Shown piece by piece: positions 1-10,655 of a stretch of 64,000 nt of DNA. Position numbers and translations under genes: made by a program. The stretch lies in the NCBI GenBank assembly GCA_026874595.1, contig CM049307.1:78470643-78534642 (forward strand), read 5' to 3'. Within the stretch, counting starts at the first letter, position 1. Each line of letters opens with the position of its first letter. The notes beneath the pieces were generated by a model. It did no database searches. It saw nothing but the letters and a program-made list of their open reading frames with translations, and had not been told where the DNA came from. The stretch is from Sipunculus nudus. Taxonomy: Eukaryota > Annelida > Sipuncula > Golfingiida > Sipunculidae.

Positions 1-2329
1 CATTGTCGATTTCAACAAGGCCAGCACGGCTGGACCAATATTGGTTTGCTCGGGAAAAAGACAGGGTCCTCCTTTTGCTTCCGTGAAATCGCACCTCGTG
101 TCCCTGTATAGAGCAAAAAATTTGCACGACAGGATGTGTGTCCCGGTGGTCAGCGTATTTAACTTACATATACACTTTCATATATTTAATATGTGCTGGC
201 ATAATTCAATTAGCCTTTGCTTCTAGATTCAATGGAATTTCTTTAGACAAATACCTTTAAACATTTAAAGACCTCAGGAATAAAATTGCTTACCAAGCAG
301 TATATATACACCTACATTCATTTCATGTTCTGTGCATCAATGCCAGTATTTAAGGAGCGACGTTTGTGTAATTGGTGCATAAACTCGGGTTCAAAATGTG
401 TAGTACTTACATTGTACATATACATGTCACACGTGTACTTGAAAGGTAACGGTCGAGCATAGAAGCATTATACCTGATGTGATCCCATTGCACAGGTTGC
501 TCATTTCCCTGACGAGACGCCCAATAGAAAATAAAACTGTATCATTCCCACATATATCCCTGTCACCTTGCATTTATGATGATAATCGACATTTTAATTT
601 TTTCAGAACTCTCCCACACACAGGTATACACTGGGCTGAAGTGGGGTGCATTTTATTTTATAAATAAAAAGAAAATCAACAGCAAAAGCTTGATCCAATT
701 TTGCACTATTTTTTCACAATATTATATGAAATGATGATGCCTGGTCATTTTTTCGGCCATCCACATATAATAAAATATATTATTATTGCTATTATTATTA
801 TGAGAAGTAATATTATTATTATTATTTCACAAGTAAACGGTAGTTTCTTTAGGACGTGCAATAATGTTTTATAAATGTTTCCTTGCATTATGCAGTATTT
901 CATATAATATGGTGGACTGGATTCACCAGCCCATGTTTTTAGCCAAAACAATTTTGTTCAGTTTCACTATTAGTGAGATAAAGCGAAATATAGTGTTTGT
1001 TCTTGCCGTCCGTCTAGTCGTGAGCAGAGCACAAATCAGACCCTGCAAGCCAAGAGAAGTGTTTTCATACGGACACTGCTACCAGACACCAGGACACGCG
1101 GGTCTTATTACTAAGATGCAAATAATACTCAAATGATAATTTTAAATAACTATAAATCATGAAGAAATGTTATACACACTGTGTGTGTATGTATGCTTAG
1201 ACCTTCTGGACAAAATAGAATAACATTTCTTTAAAAAAAGAGAAAAATTAATGTTTGTGGAAGTTTAACACAGATCGTACAATCTGTGACTAAGCAATTA
1301 ATAACAATGTAATATATATATACTTTTTGTATGTTTACTTAATTGTACATTTTACTTAAATGTCCCTGTTCAGGGACAGCGGCACCACCTGTATTAAAGT
1401 ACATCCTCACGTACACATGCAGAAATAAATTTCAAATAAAATTTCCTTAAACCCCTAACATTACTGCCCAGCAGAGGATTCACGTTCAAGGTCTCCTCAT
1501 TTAACCATATCGATTACCGGCAGCTCAGCTGATACGTATACAATGAGAACCACCGACTGGAACAACCTCCTCCATGTAAGCTGGATTTCATGTATTTCAA
1601 TATTTGTATGACGATAAAGAGCTTACATGACTTTAACTTGTGATTAGTATCCATAATTGCCAGTATTGGTTGACGTTGGACTCATGGGGCGCCTATAGTA
1701 AAGGGCGCTGTAAGTAGGGTAGGCGCACTTTTTAGAACCAAGGAAGGAGGCCAAGCTCTTGGTATGATGAAATGCTAAGTACTGTGTGGTAACCAGTGCA
1801 AAAACAGCATACCATGAAGCAACATCTGACTTCTCAGTATTATGGATAATATGGAAACATATTACCTGTCCCTAGCAGGACCCTGCTGTCAATTTTATAA
1901 CTCATGGAAGATATACATGCAGTAAGATATTAACAAAGTGAAACAAAGGTTTACCAATCGGCTGATAGACAAGAACCTTTCCACACTTAATGAATGTTAA
2001 TAGATAAAAACCTATTTAGCAATTGGTCTGTTTTTTTCTATGTGACATAACAAGCTTTGAAAATGGGAGACTTGAGGAGGAAAATTATTTTATAAATTTA
2101 AACTTGATTTGAAAGTGGTCATTATGCGCCAAAAGACCAAACAATAGGCCATTATCTGTAAGCATTGCACTGCGAAACTATAATATTAGCAAAAGCTGAT
2201 AATCAGTTATAAATTTCAATTGGAGAGGTACGTACCATGTTTCATAACAATCCACCAAATGCTTCCTTAGAAATAAGCTCCTAATTTTTTTTTCTATTCT
2301 AAGCTCTATAAAAACGTAGATCAAGATCA
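1..2329. other. Intergenic, no gene seen
   Basis: No open frame here has a recognisable domain, plausible splice sites or unusual length. The only clear structure is an ATT/TTA microsatellite at about 768-826. A GGCACCACCTG fragment near 1382 resembles half of the palindrome found in repeats elsewhere in the window. Confidence 0.6.
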
Positions 2330-3075
2330 TCCATCTTTGAACTTGACCAAGATTTTATAAATATGCAACAGCACTGAAGAAATGAAGTTCCTGTGTTGAA
2401 TACCTTTGGAGATATCCTGCACGAAAGGCCATATTTGAAAAATCCGATAAAAATTCATTAAAAAATCAGAAATTATAGGTGGCTCCACTAAAATTGTGCA
2501 GCACGTAAAGACTATCAGTCCCAATGACCATAGTAAGTTTGTAAAAATCCACACAAAGGTTCCTGAGATATAAGCTTCTAAGTGTTTTTCAACAATCAGC
2601 TCTAAAACAAAGAAAAATAGGTCAAGGTCACCCATCTTCGAACTTGTTTTGTTGATATACATCTTCACCGAAAAAAATAAAAATTCCTACGGCGAATCCT
2701 TTAAGAAATATCCTGCTCACAAGGCCAAAGGTGAAAAATCCGAAACAAATTCATAAAAAATCTGAAATTGTAGGTGGCACCTCCAAACTTGTGCTGCTGG
2801 TGAAGACCATCAGTCCCAATGACAAGTGTAAGATTTATGAAAATCCACACAATGGTTCCTGAGATATAAGCTTCTGAGTGTTTTTCTATTATCAGCTCTA
2901 AAATGTAGAAAAAAGGGTCAAGGTCACCCATCTTCGAACTTGACCGAGATTTTATCGATATCACTGATGAAATAAAATTCAAATGGGAAATGCTATATAG
3001 ATATCCTGCTCACAAGGTAAAAGTTAACGGACGCCGAACGGACGGACAGACGGACGGACGGACAGCTTGGGTGAC
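2330..3075 (-). repeat. Tandem dispersed repeat, about 300-bp unit, 2.4 copies
   Basis: The block starting 'catcttcgaacttgaccgag' recurs near 2335, 2632 and 2928, and each unit holds an 'atatcctgctcacaagg' stretch and a GGTGGC(T/A)CCAC motif (about 2477 and 2772). The open frames on the minus strand (2327-2668 and 2701-2982) are similar to each other only because they read the same repeat; they show no domain. The block ends in a GGAC-rich tail (about 3030-3064), a common end signature of such repeats in this window. Confidence 0.75.
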
Positions 3076-3099
3076 GACAAAAGCCATTCAGCCTATAGG

Positions 3100-3715
3100 C
3101 TGAGGGGTAAAAAAGGCTGTACATGTACATTTGTCATGAAAATTTCTTTTATTTTTTTTATAATTTTTTTTTTATGTTCAGGAGCCGTCAAACGGTCAAA
3201 AGTAGGTCAACCTCAACGAAACGCAAACTAGATCTGTAACTGGTCATTATCTGCCAACACATAAAAAATCAGGGCGGTATCTGCAGGCATTGCGAAATAA
3301 AAGTCCGTACATGTGCATTTTTCATGAAAATTTATAATTTTCATGAAATTTTCTATGTTCAGGAGCCGTAAAACGGTCAAAAGTAGGTCAACCGGGACGA
3401 AACGCAAACTCGATCTGTAACTGGTCATTATTTGCCCACACACCAAAATTCAGGCCAATATCTGCAGGCATTACGAGAAAAAGTCCGTACATGTGTATTT
3501 GTCATGACAATTTCTATTTTTCATTAAATTTTCTTTTAGGAGCCGTAAAACGGTCAAAAGTAGGTCAACCCGTACGAAATGCGAACTCGATCTGTGACAC
3601 GTTATTATCTGTTACACAACAAAAATCATGCCAATATCTGCAGGCATTACGAAAAAAAGTTTCGGAATGATTGATTTCGGAATGACGGAAGGACTGGAGG
3701 ACGGAATGACGGACA
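3100..3715. repeat. Satellite-like tandem repeat, about 180-bp unit, 3 copies
   Basis: The motif 'ggagccgtaaaacggtcaaa' recurs at about 3180, 3360 and 3539, giving a period near 180 bp. Each unit also contains 'tctgcaggcattacgaaa' and 'gtacatgtgcatttttcatg'. GCCGTAAAACGGT forms a small inverted repeat in every unit. The block ends in a GGAATGACGGAC tail where the retroelement fragment begins. Confidence 0.8.
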
Positions 3716-3724
3716 TTGGTAAAA

Positions 3725-4188
3725 CTATATGCCCCTGCCACTTTCTTACACTTTAAGAAGGTAGCTGAAAATTTAAAATGGCCTAATGAAAATTGGACTA
3801 TGCTATAACAAAGTGTATTGACTGGCAAGGCCAGAGAAAATTTAAGAAACTTTCAGTAGAAGCCGCCGCTGGCTATGGCAAGGTTAATCGGTTATTCCTA
3901 AAAGGTTACGAGTTAGTTCCGGTGGCTTACCACCAGAGACTCAGAAATGGGAAAAAGTGCAAAGATCTGACCTATGTAGAAATTGCTAGGACTAAAGAGC
4001 AGTTGTTTTATCGCTGGTGTAGTTCTAAAAATGTAATAAAAGGTTATGACAATTTGCACCAGTTGATTTTGCTTGAAAAATTTAAGCACGCCATTAAGGC
4101 AGATCTTAAATTTTTTCTTGATGAGAAAAGTCCTGAAACACTTGACTTTGCTCCTCAATTAGCTGATGATTATTCATTAACACACACA
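3725..4188 (+). pseudogene. Ty3/gypsy element A, gag N-terminal part (decayed)
   Basis: From about 3730 the translation reads as a gypsy gag with a SCAN-like helical region: FLHFKKVAENLKWP, then after a stop and a frame change KGYELVPVAYHQR, EQLFYRWCSS and ETLDFAPQLADDYSLTH. The family uses this region for gag multimerisation. Lesions seen: TAA in place of a Leu-like codon in 'MLxQSVLTGKA' at about 3809, and a frameshift near 3840. The reading stops at ADDYSLTH (about 4188), where unrelated repeat DNA starts; the gag resumes near 7753. The upstream end abuts the tail of a tandem repeat, so the 5' LTR and leader are missing. Confidence 0.8.
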
Positions 4189-4539
4189 AGGCCTACAGGC
4201 CTAATGCGAACCTGTGCATTGGGAAATACACCAGGTATAATGCTTCAATGCTGGACCATAACTTTTCATGTATATGAACTATGCAAGTACTAAACATTTT
4301 GAATAAGAAACAATTACACAAACATCACTGCTGAAATTCTGGCATAGGTGCACACAACACTAAAAAGATTTTAGCTGGCACCACCAGTCTTGTATACAAC
4401 GAGAAAAACGTGTGCAAAAGTCATGGTAGGTGGCGACACCTGTCTTGTTAGCGAGAAAGCCATCAAAGACACATAGGTCAAAATGTTAGGCCAATACATC
4501 AAACTTACCTTGAGTCTGATGCATGGGGCTGACAAGGCT

Positions 4540-5130
4540 TAGGTGAGAAAGGCTGTTGCCCCGAGTGAACTGTGACAAATTGCTTGTTCAGACTACTGCA
4601 CTGAGTGAACTCATGACCTGCACCTGGTTAGACTGAGTGAACTTTTCACCTGTACCTGGCTGCACTGAGTGAACTCTTGACCTGTTGCATAATCTGACAC
4701 AGTTGGCAGTCTGCCAAAGCTATAAATAGAATGCAGCTACTGCACTGAGTAAACTCCTGACCCATACCTGGCTGCACTGAGTGAACTCTTGACCTGTTGC
4801 CTAATCTGATAGAGTTGGCAGTCTGCCAAAGCTATAAATAGATCCAGACCGACCTCTAGCCTGTTGCCAAATCTGAAATAGTAGCTACACCATTGCATAA
4901 GCTCATGCAGGGGCCCTGCCCTTAGGGGCTTGACACCCATGAAATGATCACATGGTGCACATGAGGTGTTCACATGTCACCCATGAGGTGATCACATGCC
5001 ATGTGATTGGCTGCACTGATTGAACTCTTGACCTATATCTGGCTGCACTGAATGAACTCAGTTCCCAAATCTGAAACAGTTGGCAACTATTTAAAGATAC
5101 AGATTCAATCATGGCCTGTTGGTATATCTG
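4540..5130. repeat. Irregular minisatellite (CTGCACTGAGTGAACTC motif)
   Basis: CTGCACTGAGTGAACTC-like words recur at about 4599, 4662, 4741, 4772, 5011 and 5043, interleaved with 'gttggcagtctgccaaagct' at 4700 and 4813. Spacing is irregular, so this is a decayed minisatellite within the inserted block. A nearby stretch has three similar words around CATGAGGTG/ATCACATG (4935-5000). Confidence 0.65.
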
Positions 5131-5559
5131 TTTAAACATACTGAAAGACTTTGGTTAAAATTTCTTTTTTCAAGCAGACATATTCATAAACTTTTTATCA
5201 AAATATCTAGAATAATAAAAGATGCATTACTTTCATTGTTAAAGGTCCAATAGTTCTGCCAAAAATCATTCTAGTAAACTTGAACAAAGACCATCTAAGA
5301 ATAATTTTTGTGCAATGTTACAGAAGATATAATTGAAATAAAAATTTTGTAGAAGAACACTATTGCAGTTCTCAGTTTGAAAAAGACATAATAATGGCCA
5401 TAAGACCAACTTAAGCTTTTCACAACTCAACCAAAAATCAACAAACTCAGTATATTCTGATATGATTGAAAGAACCATGTCCTATGGAAATTCTTTTGAA
5501 AAATTTAACAATTCAACTTGACAGTTTCATCATTAAGCTGAAAGAGGCTAAATAATGAG

Positions 5560-6445
5560 GTTTTTTGCCCATTAAAAACAGGTCAATGTAGGTGGCACCA
5601 CTAAATCTACAACTTCAAATATGAGTCATGTGACCAACATTTGCACAAAACCTGGTAATGCTAGCTTCTGTCATTTCTGAGAGTACTATGTCAGTATGCT
5701 TACTTGGCCAAATGACTGTTCAAATTTGTGTAACTCCACTAAAACTCATCAAATGCAAACCATTTGAACAAACTTGAGAGGGCTTGCCTCTGGGATCATT
5801 TATGTAAAATATTTAACAATTTGGTTGGACCGTCTACAAGAAGACATCTTTCAAAATATTGTCAGCTTTTTTCTTATAAAATCTAAGTAAATGCAGATAG
5901 TAAAAAAATAAGATGAATCCCACAAAATTTGATATGTGACAGATTATTGCATAAAATCTGGGAATGGTAGCTCCTGCTATTCCTGAGAAATTATGGATAA
6001 ATATACAGATGACCAATGACCCCCGTACAAAAATAGGTCAATTCAGGTGGCGCCACCAATACCTGAATTTCATTTATGACTCATGTGACCAACACTGGCA
6101 AAAAATTTGGTGATGATAGCTCTGGCTGTTTCTGAGGCTGTCATTTTAGTATGCTTTTTTGGACAGATGACTAAGTTCAACTTCCTGAACAAAATTGAGG
6201 GAGATGGTATAAAAGATTATTTCTCTGAAATATTGAACAATTTGGCTTGAGTGTTTCGGAGGAGAAGATTTTAAAAGTTTTTTTAGCTTTTTCTCTATAA
6301 AATTTAAGAAAATTTTCAGATGGCTAATTTTTTGCATTAAATTTCATGATGCTAGCTCCAATCATTTTCAAAATAGTATGGGTAAACGTACAGAAGACAA
6401 ACGCCGCCACACCATCGCATTAGTTCACAGGTTCACTAAAAATTA
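5560..6445. repeat. Dispersed repeat copy 1 with AGGTGGCGCCACC core
   Basis: Shares long diverged stretches with 7240-7752: AGGTGGCGCCACCAATACC (6045), 'agctttttctctataaaat' (6285) and a right end GCCACACCATCGCATTAG followed by CACAGGTTCAC. Another palindrome variant, AGGTGGCACCAC, is at 5589. Same element family as the next copy. Confidence 0.65.
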
Positions 6446-7239
6446 ATACAGATGCAAATTGAATGCAAAATTGTAATACAGATACATCTCACTGATGGCA
6501 AAATCTTGAATTAATTTGACTATGGATACCAATTATTTATAATCCATGTACAGCCGTCTTTATATACCCACAGAGAGCTGTAAAGCTGTGATTATAAACA
6601 TTGCCAGGCAATGTTCTAAAAATCATAAATCTACATTTTTTAAAAGCTTTTAAAAAACATTCTTGTCAATATTAACCATAGATAACCTGAAATCTAAATG
6701 TCTAGAGGCATGATGTAATAAATGCTGATAAACTGGTGCCAGTCTAGATGTATCTAGATGTATCTGTGTATCTGCTTCACACAGCTAACATATATGGTAA
6801 AATGACTCAGTTGAACCTTTATAATTCAGCCAAAATTTATTCTTTGGAATCATAAAAGACAATTATTATAAGAATTATTCAGGGGATTATTCTTGTAAAA
6901 TATTAAACAAATTGGCCTCAGTAGGGTCAGCCAAAAATCACTGAACCAAAACCATTTGAACAAACTTGAATTATCAACATCTAAGGATAATTAATGTGTG
7001 AGATTTAAGAATTTGGCCCAGTGGTATTTGAGGAGAAGATCTTTGTAGCCACTGAGCTAAAATGGGCTGTTACAGCATATGACTAAATTCAGCTTCCCAT
7101 AACTCAGCCAAAAGTCACTGAACTTTGACCATTTGAACAAATTTCAGAAAGCACTACCCTAGGATCATTTCTGTGCGATATTAATTTATTTGGCCATATG
7201 GTTTTAGAGAAGAAGTTTTTTGCAGCCGTCAGTATGATA
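6446..7239. other. Decayed repeat DNA between the two copies
   Basis: Pieces such as 'aactcagccaaaaatcactg' and 'tttggccatatggttttag' resemble parts of the flanking copies, so this is probably older copies of the same family. No gene seen. Confidence 0.45.
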
Positions 7240-7752
7240 CGGGCACTGATGACCTCCGTACAAAAAAGGTCGATGCAGGTGGCGCCACCAATACCTCAAT
7301 TTCAGATTTGTCTCATGTGAACAACATTGGCATAAAATTTGGTGATGATAGCTCCAGCCGTTTCTGAGATTGTAATTTTAGTATGCTTTTATGGACAGAT
7401 GACTAAGTTCAACTTCCTGTAACTCGGCCAAAAATCACCGAACTTAAACCATTCGAACAAACATATTCTAAGAATCATTTCTGTGAAAGATTGGACAATT
7501 TGGCTGAACAGTTTCGGAGAAGATTTTTAAAGCTTTTATAGCTTTTTCCCTATAAAATCTAAGAAAATGCAGTTAGCCAAAAAATAAGCAAAATCTGATA
7601 TAGTTTTTTAGATGACTAATTTTTTGCATAAAATGTCGTGATGCTACCTCTTGCCATTTTCAAGATAGTATGGGTTAACGTACAGACGACGGCCGACGGA
7701 CGACGGACGCCGGACGACGCCACACCACCGCATAAGCTCACAGGTTCGCTAA
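7240..7752. repeat. Dispersed repeat copy 2 with AGGTGGCGCCACC core
   Basis: Palindromic core at 7277-7289, then sequence parallel to 6060-6437, then a GACGG-rich tail (7683-7720) and the terminal CGCATAAGCTCACAGGTTCGC. The gag frame of element A resumes directly after this end. Confidence 0.65.
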
Positions 7753-8370
7753 AAATGTCCTTCACTAGCAAATCAAACCAATCATTCACTAACAAGAATG
7801 TAAATCAGTATGGTCAACATAAGTTTAAGCGCAGTTACCCAGTACTAGTAGTCCTTTGTTACACCTCAGTCCACGTCCACTGTGTCTGAGTCCAACAATG
7901 ACCAGTCATTTTCAAAGAAAATCTGGAATTACTGCAAAAGGGAAGGTCATCTTATATCTGAGTGCAAATAAACCAAAGAGCAAACATTCTGGTTTTGTTT
8001 CATAAACTATCCATAGCATAGTACAAAAGCAAAGCTTTTTCCATGTAAATAAGGGGTACAATTCCTTTATTAACTCTAAAAAAGAGTTTGATGCTACGGA
8101 GGCCAACGTGCCGTCTGACTCCAAAGAAGAATCCGAAGCTTGCGGGGTAAAATCCTCATTTGATTCCTGCGAGGAATTTAATAAATCTAGGTCCTTTCGA
8201 GACTTCTGCGGGGAGTATCCTATAGATAAAGCTAAGTCCTTTTATGACTTTTGCGAGAGTATTTTAAATGAGGCCAGGACCTCTTATGACAAACAGTAGT
8301 TTGTTTCAGCTGAGGAAATTACCTCTATTGACTCCTATGAGGAGTTTGATTGTACATTCAATTCATTCAA
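7753..8370 (+). pseudogene. Element A gag C-terminal part with ruined zinc knuckle
   Basis: The frame reading FTSKSNQSFTNKN at 7759 continues the gag linker cut off at 4188. At about 7920-7970 a nucleocapsid knuckle reads W-N-Y-C-K-R-E-G-H-L-I-S-E-C, which is CX2CX4HX4C with the first Cys changed to Trp. Downstream (8108-8299) is an acidic frame with a diverged internal repeat (SFRDFCGEY, SFYDFCESI). Several frame changes show that the copy is dead. Confidence 0.75.
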
Positions 8371-8574
8371 TTAAAACTGCTTAAAGAAAAAAAAACTATT
8401 GTGTGAAAATCAGGAATCTCTTAGTTTATTGCAGTATTTCTCAGACTTTTTCACTTGGCTACACTTACTACCTTTCCCTGGCGGACCTCTGAAAGCTATG
8501 TATCTGAATAGCCCATCAGATGTTGTATATAATATTACTGCTGGTAATTGTGATGTGGACATTTAGTGTTGGAC
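8371..8574. other. Element A, unresolved gag-pol segment
   Basis: Lies between recognisable gag and pol but I cannot align it to a protease. It is either too decayed or deleted. Confidence 0.4.
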
Positions 8575-9430
8575 AGTACAACTAAAAAACTCAGACGTGC
8601 TTAGCAACCTGGATGCCAAACTGTCACGCCTTACCGCACTGCAACAACAAGACCTCAAGAACCTGCTGCAGAATTATGGACATTTGTTTAGTGACATTCC
8701 AACGCGAACTTATATATTGTGACATGACGTCGATGTTGGCGAGGCAAGCGCAGTCAAGCAGCAACCTTATAGACTGAATCTTGAAAAGCAAAAGTATCTA
8801 CAAGATAAAGTTCAATATAAACTGGGCAATGATTTTATTGAACCTAGTAACAGTAACTGGAGTTCACCATGTATTCTTGTGCCCAAACCTGATGGAAGTT
8901 ACGCCTGACCGTCAACTTAGTCAAATCTGAGTTTTGTCATGCACAGGTAACATGTTTAGGTCAAATTCAGAGGCAGGGTAAAGTTAAACCTGTTGATGCT
9001 AAAAAAGGGCTATTACTGCATTTCCTAGACCAGAATTAAAAGCAAATAATGTGTTTTCTTGGTATGGTTAGATAATACAGAAAGTTTTGTCCAATTTTTT
9101 CTGCTGTAGCTGAACCTTTAACTAATTTGTTAAAGAAGAAAAAAGTGTGTATGGAATGTTCAGTGTGAAAACGCATTTCAGAATTTGAGGGCAATTCTGC
9201 AAGTTCACCAGTTTTAGCAGCTCCAGACTTTTCTGTACCCTTTAAGTTAGCCGTAGATGCTAGTCATACTGCTGCTGGTGCTGTGTTGTTACAAGAAGGT
9301 AGTGATAGCATAGGTCATCAATTTTTTTTTTCAAGAAAGTTTAATGCAAACCAGATAAACTACTCCACTATTGAAAATAATGTTTGGCTTTTATTTTGAC
9401 ATTACAACATTTTGAAGAAAGACAATGTAC
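8575..9430 (+). pseudogene. Element A pol relic: RT N-terminus joined to RNase H
   Basis: Readable pieces in order: LQNYGHLFSDIPTRT (before RT), AVKQQPYRLN and WSSPCILVPKPDGSY (start of RT), then a jump to VTCLGQIQRQGKVKPVDAK (thumb/connection) and, after frame changes, LAAPDFSVPFKLAVDASH and SRKFNANQINYSTIE (RNase H). The palm with its YxDD motif and the whole integrase are missing, so there is a large internal deletion plus several stops and frameshifts. Same strand and order as the gag pieces and the LTR. Confidence 0.8.
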
Positions 9431-9544
9431 TTGCTGGTTGCCTATCGAGATGTTGATGAAATGTTGTAAAAGAGATTTATATGTAATGTTGTAAATAAGA
9501 TGGTTTTGAAATGTTGTTTTAGAGAAAATTTTGATTTTTCTTAC

Positions 9545-9556
9545 AGGAGGGGGAGT
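9545..9556 (+). other. Polypurine tract of element A
   Basis: AGGAGGGGGAG lies directly 5' of the LTR, where the plus-strand primer of gypsy elements is expected. Confidence 0.6.
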
Positions 9557-10290
9557 TTTACATGTATCTGTTTATAATGCGCAGGCATTCTGATAAGTGT
9601 TAGGCGCTAGCCCTGTTCTTTGCTATGAGAGACGCGCGAGTTGGTCTCTGGCTTGTGTAGTGTGAAACGTGGAGACACAGCGTTCTTTGTGTTCTAGATG
9701 GTTCGAGTCTGTTCAGGCGCTGTGGGCGGACGTGCATTGTTATCTTCTTCTGAATGTTCCAGAATGGAAAGTTTTGGGCTTCAGGTGAAAAAGGTATAAA
9801 TTGGGGCTGTGTTTAGAATCGGCAGAGAGAAAAATACCAGCGGACACGGATGAGTGTGACTCTCTCGCCAGTTTTGGGACCTTTTCGATAATTGCAGAAC
9901 TTATAGATATTCTTCGGAATTTGTAACTGATTTTATACGGATTTTTTTCCTTTGTGATTTTTACCAGAACTTCACTTTATATTTGTGTTAAAGGACTCTT
10001 TTTGAGCTGTGACAGTGGTGGTATCCAGAAATCAAAGCCTAGGATCCGGACACTGTGCTACTTTACATTTTTATTGTTGTTATATTGTGTAATTGTATTT
10101 ATTTTGTGTATTGTAATGTTAGGATTGTTTTAAGTATAACTTATAATTATTTGTTAAAAAAAAAATTGACTTCTTTATTCATTCCCCTAGACAATTAACG
10201 CTGCCTAGATTTGCGGAATCTGATTTTTTTTATCTCCATGACAAAATTTGTGCTGATCACGATTAGGTGATCTGTTGTTATTAGGTTCCG

Positions 10291-10293
<3 letters not shown>
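9557..10293 (+). mobile_element. 3' LTR of gypsy element A
   Basis: Closely matches the solo LTRs at 31,189 and 41,505, for example GACTTCTTTATTCATTCCCC (10,170), GTGGTGGTATCCAG (10,017) and the 3' end GGTTCCGTAA. Internal promoter-like TATAAA is at 9794. The 5' end has drifted from TGTTACAGG to TTTACATGT, and the last bases of the LTR merge into a TA microsatellite. Confidence 0.85.

Positions 10294-10347
<54 letters not shown>
10294..10347. repeat. (TA)n microsatellite
   Basis: Uninterrupted TA dinucleotides beginning exactly at the LTR end. Open frames across it coding Tyr-Ile runs are artefacts. Confidence 0.95.
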
Positions 10348-10351
<4 letters not shown>

Positions 10352-10545
10352 CACATGCGACGTATTTTCCTTTGTTCTAACTGTACGTTCAAATCTCATT
10401 GCATCACAGGGTCATGAAAAGAGACCATGCAAGTGGAGTTGCATGGTGACTTTCCAAATATGGCAAAGAATTGGTGGATAGCCACAACAATGACACCCGT
10501 GACCTTCGACCAAGGAGGCGGGGCATGTAGGACAAATCAGTTTTT

Positions 10546-10655
10546 GCCCAATGAAATGTAAAGCAAGCGATAAGATTTGCTTGGCTTGTGTCAATCATGG
10601 CAGGCTCGCCTAAACGGCTCGCAAACCTCACGGCTTGCATTAAATTTCATTGGGC
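10546..10655. mobile_element. 110-bp foldback element
   Basis: GCCCAATGAAATGTAA (10,546-10,561) and TTAAATTTCATTGGGC (10,640-10,655) are inverted copies with one mismatch, consistent with a very short MITE or a large hairpin. No target duplication is obvious. Confidence 0.55.

Larger units (their letters stand above)
4188..7752. mobile_element. Repeat block inserted into gag of element A
   Basis: About 3.56 kb of non-coding repeat DNA separates two parts of one gag frame. The left edge contains AGGCCTACAGGCCTAATGCG followed by AACCTGTG; the right edge reads CGCATAAGCTCACAGGTTCGC. GCGAACCTGTG (4206-4216) and CACAGGTTCGC are exact reverse complements, consistent with terminal inverted repeats of a non-autonomous element. 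A second right-type end (CGCATTAGTTCACAGGTTCAC) lies near 6417-6437, so the block is probably two or more related copies. The same left end recurs alone at 21,849. No transposase frame was found inside. Confidence 0.6.

Noticed and set aside
2327-2982. Two similar minus-strand frames as a duplicated membrane-protein gene
   Set aside because: Their similarity continues outside the frames into non-coding repeat, with no start, splice or domain support.
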